DNA of 64,000 nucleotides, from positions 372,001 to 436,000 of the forward strand of contig CBDFMS010000023.1 of NCBI GenBank assembly GCA_965249735.1. The letters run 5' to 3'. The notes beneath the pieces were generated by a model. The model saw nothing but the letters and a program-made list of their open reading frames with translations, was not told where the DNA came from and ran no database searches. The stretch comes from JANQSS01 sp965249735. Its GTDB lineage: Bacteria > Bacteroidota > Bacteroidia > Chitinophagales > Saprospiraceae. The stretch's first letter is position 1, and each line of letters begins with the position of its first letter. The translations under genes and the position numbers were made by a program. This document shows positions 60,808 through 64,000 of the stretch, in pieces.

Positions 60808-62187
60808 TTACAAATTATATTTTTCCATTCTTCGATACAATGCTCCTCGAGTCAGACCTAATTCTTTGGCAGCCTTTGAGATATTACCTTCATGTTTTTC
60901 CAATGCCTTCTGAATTAATATAAGTTCGACATCATGTAAATTTAGATTTCCCTCAGGCAATTCAAGCATTGAAGTTCCGGTATTTGAAGTCAAATTAAAA
61001 TCGCTTGCTTGAATCGTTGTTCCATCAGCGAGAATAACCCCACGTTCAATGGTGTGTTGTAGCTCCCTAATATTACCGGGCCAGCGATGCGCTTGCAACA
61101 TGCGTACGGCATCATCTGAAATGAGCAACTCCATTTTATTGTATTTCGCCCTGAACTGTTCTAAAAAATACTCAGCAAACTCAATGATGTCTGAAGGACG
61201 ATCTCTCAATGGAGGAATTACAACTTCTATCGTATTTATCCGGTAGAGCAAATCTTCCCTGAATTCTCCGTTTTTTACCTTATCCGTCAACACCGCATTC
61301 GTTGCGAAAATCATGCGCGCATTGACCGGCCTTTCGATTCCTTCACCTATACGACTCACTTTTCGATCTTGTAAGACAGTGAGTAATTTTCTTTGTAATG
61401 GAAGTGACAGATTTCCTATCTCATCTAAGAATATAGTTCCATCTGTGGCTAATTCAAAGCGTCCTATTTTATCTTCTTTTGCATCTGTGAATGCCCCCTT
61501 TTTATGTCCAAATAATTCACTCTCAAAAAGGGTTTCTGTCAATGCCCCTAAATCAACATGTATGAATGCTTCATTGCTTCGCTCAGACAATCTGTGGATC
61601 TCTCTGGCAAGATGCTGTTTACCTGTTCCATTTTCACCCAGGATTAGTATGTCCGCCATGGTAGGGCTTACCTTGCCAATTGTTTGTCTGACTTGCTGCA
61701 TAAGTTTAGAACTACCTATGACAGGTCCAAAACTCTGATTAATTTCGGCATTCAATGCCTTGTTAGTGCCTCCAGCTAATTTTAATTTTTTATTCGATCG
61801 GCTTAATTCCAATCCCGCACGTGCCGTAGCTAAAAATCGATCATTTGACCATGGCTTTAATATAAAATCAAATGCACCGTTTTTAATTCCTTTAACGGCC
61901 AGATCGACTTCTCCAAATGCAGTCATCAATACAATTACGATCTCCGGCTTAATCTCCAAAATGTGTTTTAATAGATACAGTCCTTCTTTTCCATCATTAA
62001 ATCCCAGTCGATAATTCATATCCAAAAAGATCAGATCGATGTCTTCAGTCGAGATGAGTTGATTAATATCCTTTGGATTGTTTCTTGTGATGATATGGGT
62101 ATAATTTTGCTTCAACAGCAAATTCGCGGAGATGAGTACATCTTCATCATCATCAAGAATTAATATCGTGGCTTCCGTTTTTTTCAT
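60808..62187 (-). CDS. Sigma54-dependent response regulator (NtrC/AtoC family)
   Basis: A 459-residue regulator from the ATG at 62187. The receiver (about 1-125) has ILDDDED and the phospho-acceptor Asp in DLIFLDMNY (about 53). The AAA+ domain (about 150-385) has Walker A GENGTGKQHLAREIH, GESELFGHKKGAFTDAKEDK and the Walker B GTIFLDEIGNL. The sigma54-contacting loop reads GAFTDA instead of GAFTGA, a change at the last Gly. The C-terminal Fis-type helix-turn-helix is NISKAAKELGLTRGALYRRMEKY. It drives transcription from -24/-12 promoters; one lies at 62474-62490 upstream of the divergent exporter genes, with a palindrome at 62393-62416 as likely operator. Cognate kinase is the next gene. Confidence 0.92.
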   Translation of the reverse strand: MKKTEATILILDDDEDVLISANLLLKQNYTHIITRNNPKDINQLISTEDIDLIFLDMNYRLGFNDGKEGLYLLKHILEIKPEIVIVLMTAFGEVDLAVKGIKNGAFDFILKPWSNDRFLATARAGLELSRSNKKLKLAGGTNKALNAEINQSFGPVIGSSKLMQQVRQTIGKVSPTMADILILGENGTGKQHLAREIHRLSERSNEAFIHVDLGALTETLFESELFGHKKGAFTDAKEDKIGRFELATDGTIFLDEIGNLSLPLQRKLLTVLQDRKVSRIGEGIERPVNARMIFATNAVLTDKVKNGEFREDLLYRINTIEVVIPPLRDRPSDIIEFAEYFLEQFRAKYNKMELLISDDAVRMLQAHRWPGNIRELQHTIERGVILADGTTIQASDFNLTSNTGTSMLELPEGNLNLHDVELILIQKALEKHEGNISKAAKELGLTRGALYRRMEKYNL

Positions 62188-62392
62188 AACCAATCTCAGT
62201 TAATATAGCCATTCAGGCCAGACCTGTCTACTTTCTGGCTGATTTCTCTCGCGACATCACTGAACCATATAGTTTTCATTTTCAGAACAGTGATTCCTTG
62301 CATTTACCACCATACACGAACAGCTTGATCTCAAAATCGAATCGGCCGTGTCGAGATGCAAGAACCTCCCAAATGTATGCAAATGAACAGTA

Positions 62393-62416
62393 GAGTGTCC
62401 ATTAATGGACACTCTC
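62393..62416. promoter_or_regulatory. Perfect 24-bp palindrome, probable regulator binding site (UAS)
   Basis: The half-site AGAGTGTCCATT is followed directly by its exact reverse complement, with no spacer. Its centre is about 97 bases upstream of the expected start point of the promoter at 62474-62490. That is a normal distance for an NtrC-type upstream activator site, and the site lies between the divergent regulator and exporter genes. Binding by the 60808 regulator is inferred. Confidence 0.72.
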
Positions 62417-62473
62417 AATTTTCTTAATTTCTATAACTCGCTATCTTTTAATGCTTTACGATTTCACAATCTC

Positions 62474-62490
62474 TTGGTACGACTTCTGCC
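62474..62490 (+). promoter_or_regulatory. Sigma54-type -24/-12 promoter before the exporter operon
   Basis: TTGGTACGACTTCTGCC has GG (62476-62477) and GC (62488-62489) exactly 10 bases apart, as in the TGGCACG-N4-TTGC consensus, with TGG-TACG and TGC matched. It is followed after about 43 bases by the adaptor gene's start codon, implying a leader of about 30 bases. Confidence 0.68.
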
Positions 62491-62532
62491 ATAAACACAT
62501 ATAAACAACACCAAAACCGAACATCATCCATT

Positions 62533-63789
62533 ATGGATCGTAAAATTGAAAAGAAAACCTGGAGCAGAAATCGAATCATTTATGTGATCGCGGCTATAGC
62601 GATTGTCCTGCTGTCCATCTTCGGATGGCGATCACTTAATCAACGAACATACACATTAGACAGATCACGCATTACGGTTAAACAAGTTCAGGAAAGTGAA
62701 TTTCAGGACATCATATTAATCGAGGCGGTGGTAGAACCCATCACCTCCATTTTGGTCAACAATCCCTCGGGTGGCACAGTAGAAGAAGTCTATGTCGAAG
62801 ACGGTGCAATGGTAACAAAAGGTACACCTCTACTCAAATTAAATAACCCATCTGTCATGCTGGCTTATATGACACAGGAAACTGCCATCATGGAGCAGAT
62901 AAATAATTTACGTAATTTAAAATTGTCCCTAGATAGAGATCAACGAACATTATCTGAATCGTTGATAGATATTGAATATGAACTTTCTGATAAGGCGCGT
63001 CTTTATAAAGTTGACTCCATACTCTTTGCAGATGACGTCATTGCTCAAACAAAGCATGATGACGCATTAGGACAATATGACTATAAACAGAAAAAGCATC
63101 AATTTCTGTTGGAAAATGTTTCTAAAACGACGGCAGATAATCGTCTCCAGATCAAACGAATCAATCGCTCGATCGAGATGATGCAACGCAATCTTGAGGT
63201 CATCCATTCAAATATCAATAAAATGCTTGTCCGTGCTCCTGTTACCGGTAGACTGTCGTCATTTGATCCTGTCATCGGCGAGTCATTTGCGAATAATCAA
63301 ACCATTGCAAAAATTGATGTGCTCGCCGGATATAAAATAAAAGGCCAGGTGGACGAATATTATTTGAGTTCAGTCAAACCGGGTCAGGCAGCACGGTTTT
63401 CCTTCGACAATGAAATTATCGAATTGGAATTAAAGAAAGTATTACCGGAAGTTGTAAACGGGCGCTTTGAAATCGATTTGTCATTCGTCAATGATCCTCC
63501 TAAAGCGATTACCAAAGGTCAATCACTACAGGTACGTCTCGAATTATCTGAATCAAAAATGGCCGTCATTATCCCGCGGGGTAATTTCTTCCATTCCTTC
63601 GGTGGAAAATTTGTCTACGTCCTCAATCAAGATAACCAGGCCGAAAAACGACAAATCCGTATCGGTCGACAAAACCCTTCACACTATGAAGTACTGGATG
63701 GATTAATGAAAGGTGAACAAATTATCACTTCGTCATACGAAGCATTTAAAGATTACGAAACAATCATATTAACCGAACAAAATAATTAA
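62533..63789 (+). CDS. HlyD/MacA-like efflux periplasmic adaptor protein
   Basis: A 418-residue adaptor anchored by one N-terminal membrane segment (about 14-32, IYVIAAIAIVLLSIFGW). Then come a biotinyl-lipoyl-like half (GGTVEEVYVEDGAMVTKGTPLLKLNNP, about 78-104), a long coiled-coil hairpin (about 110-235), the returning lipoyl half (MLVRAPVTGRLSSFDPVIGESF) and a beta-barrel/membrane-proximal part ending PSHYEVLDGLMKGEQIITSSYEAFKDYE. This is the MacA-type arrangement. The ABC ATPase gene starts six bases after its stop, so they form an ABC-type exporter. The sigma54-like promoter just upstream ties it to the two-component system. Confidence 0.9.
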   Translation: MDRKIEKKTWSRNRIIYVIAAIAIVLLSIFGWRSLNQRTYTLDRSRITVKQVQESEFQDIILIEAVVEPITSILVNNPSGGTVEEVYVEDGAMVTKGTPLLKLNNPSVMLAYMTQETAIMEQINNLRNLKLSLDRDQRTLSESLIDIEYELSDKARLYKVDSILFADDVIAQTKHDDALGQYDYKQKKHQFLLENVSKTTADNRLQIKRINRSIEMMQRNLEVIHSNINKMLVRAPVTGRLSSFDPVIGESFANNQTIAKIDVLAGYKIKGQVDEYYLSSVKPGQAARFSFDNEIIELELKKVLPEVVNGRFEIDLSFVNDPPKAITKGQSLQVRLELSESKMAVIIPRGNFFHSFGGKFVYVLNQDNQAEKRQIRIGRQNPSHYEVLDGLMKGEQIITSSYEAFKDYETIILTEQNN

Positions 63790-63795
63790 TTAAAC

Positions 63796-64000
63796 ATGAT
63801 AACATTAACTGATCTGACAAAAGTTTACAGAACCGACGAAATTGAAACTGCAGCCCTAAATCAAGTTTCATTTCATATTGCAAAGGGAGATTTTGTGTCC
63901 ATCATGGGGCCCTCAGGTTGCGGAAAATCCACCCTATTAAACGTACTGGGCATGTTGGATAAACCGGAAGCCGGTAGTTATAAATTCATGGACAAGGAAA
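63796..64000 (+). CDS. ABC transporter ATP-binding protein, MacB/LolD type (cut by window end)
   Basis: The first 68 codons of an ABC ATPase. It opens MITLTDLTKVYRTDEIETAALNQVSF and has Walker A GPSGCGKSTLLNVLGMLD near residue 38, typical of the LolD/MacB/SalX class that pairs with FtsX-like permeases. The rest lies beyond base 64000, probably followed by permease genes. It begins six bases after the adaptor gene and should share its regulation. Confidence 0.92.
   Translation, partial: MITLTDLTKVYRTDEIETAALNQVSFHIAKGDFVSIMGPSGCGKSTLLNVLGMLDKPEAGSYKFMDKE

Noticed and set aside
1..64000. CRISPR arrays, tRNA/rRNA genes, insertion sequences or prophage
   Set aside because: None recognised. No array of direct repeats with spacers, no cloverleaf-like sequence with a CCA end, and no transposase or integrase motif were found.

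Overview
This window is a gene-dense, AT-rich bacterial chromosome segment, very probably from a Bacteroidota species of the Saprospiria/Cytophagia type. The evidence is many short-leader lipoproteins with a Cys lipobox, a large secreted protein ending in a CHU_C-type domain (type B signal of the type IX secretion system), a Bacteroidota-style -7 box (TATCTTTG) before the cold-shock gene, a DUF3667 protein, PorT-like outer-membrane barrels, weak Shine-Dalgarno sites and occasional TTG starts. No rRNA, tRNA, phage, transposase or CRISPR array was seen, so genus cannot be given.

Layout. 0.4-10.6 kb: methyltransferase, a 1298-aa lipoprotein with four N-terminal repeats and a BNR-type region, TfoX-N protein, a small Cys-rich protein, a broken paralogue of a nearby DUF4337-like membrane protein, a polyproline lipoprotein and unknown secreted/membrane proteins. 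10.7-20.2 kb: sulfatase, Na+/solute symporter, GNAT, alpha/beta hydrolase, DUF4440-like lipoprotein, a MerT-like/GDCCVxC fusion, M23 peptidase, cupin, acyltransferase and epimerase. 20.4-28.8 kb: cold-shock protein plus a 34-aa basic protein and strong hairpins, two GNATs, a T9SS cargo protein, an amino-acid permease fused to USP domains, and a lipoprotein. 29-39 kb: SRPBCC and DoxX-like genes, a succinate dehydrogenase/fumarate reductase operon (C-A-B), RibD-like and AhpD-like enzymes, and a tandem triplet of related lipoproteins whose middle copy is frameshifted.

39-47 kb: a double C_GCAxxG_C_C protein, a CotH kinase-like protein, then a tightly coupled redox operon: Rieske-glutamate-synthase-like flavoprotein, two tiny membrane proteins, a ferric-reductase-like/Rieske membrane protein and a Cys-motif membrane protein, with ATGA overlaps at three junctions. 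47-54.5 kb: GH53 endo-galactanase, YHYH lipoprotein, a deleted DUF1348 relic, GH2 beta-galactosidase and a CRTAC1-like FG-GAP/ASPIC-UnbV protein, which suggests use of beta-galactan-type glycans. 54.5-59.3 kb: phenylacetate-CoA ligase, outer-membrane barrel, beta-lactamase-family hydrolase, and an unusual protein built from about 22 twelve-residue 'IKAI' repeats arranged as two equal-length 144-residue halves.

59.4-64 kb: a two-component system (sigma54-dependent response regulator then histidine kinase) divergent from a MacA/HlyD-like adaptor and an ABC ATPase cut by the window end. The space between holds a perfect 24-bp palindrome and, about 70 bp downstream, a GG-N10-GC sigma54-type promoter, giving a complete predicted circuit in which the regulator switches on the exporter. 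The strongest candidates for under-described biology are the redox operon, the IKAI-repeat protein and this sigma54 circuit.
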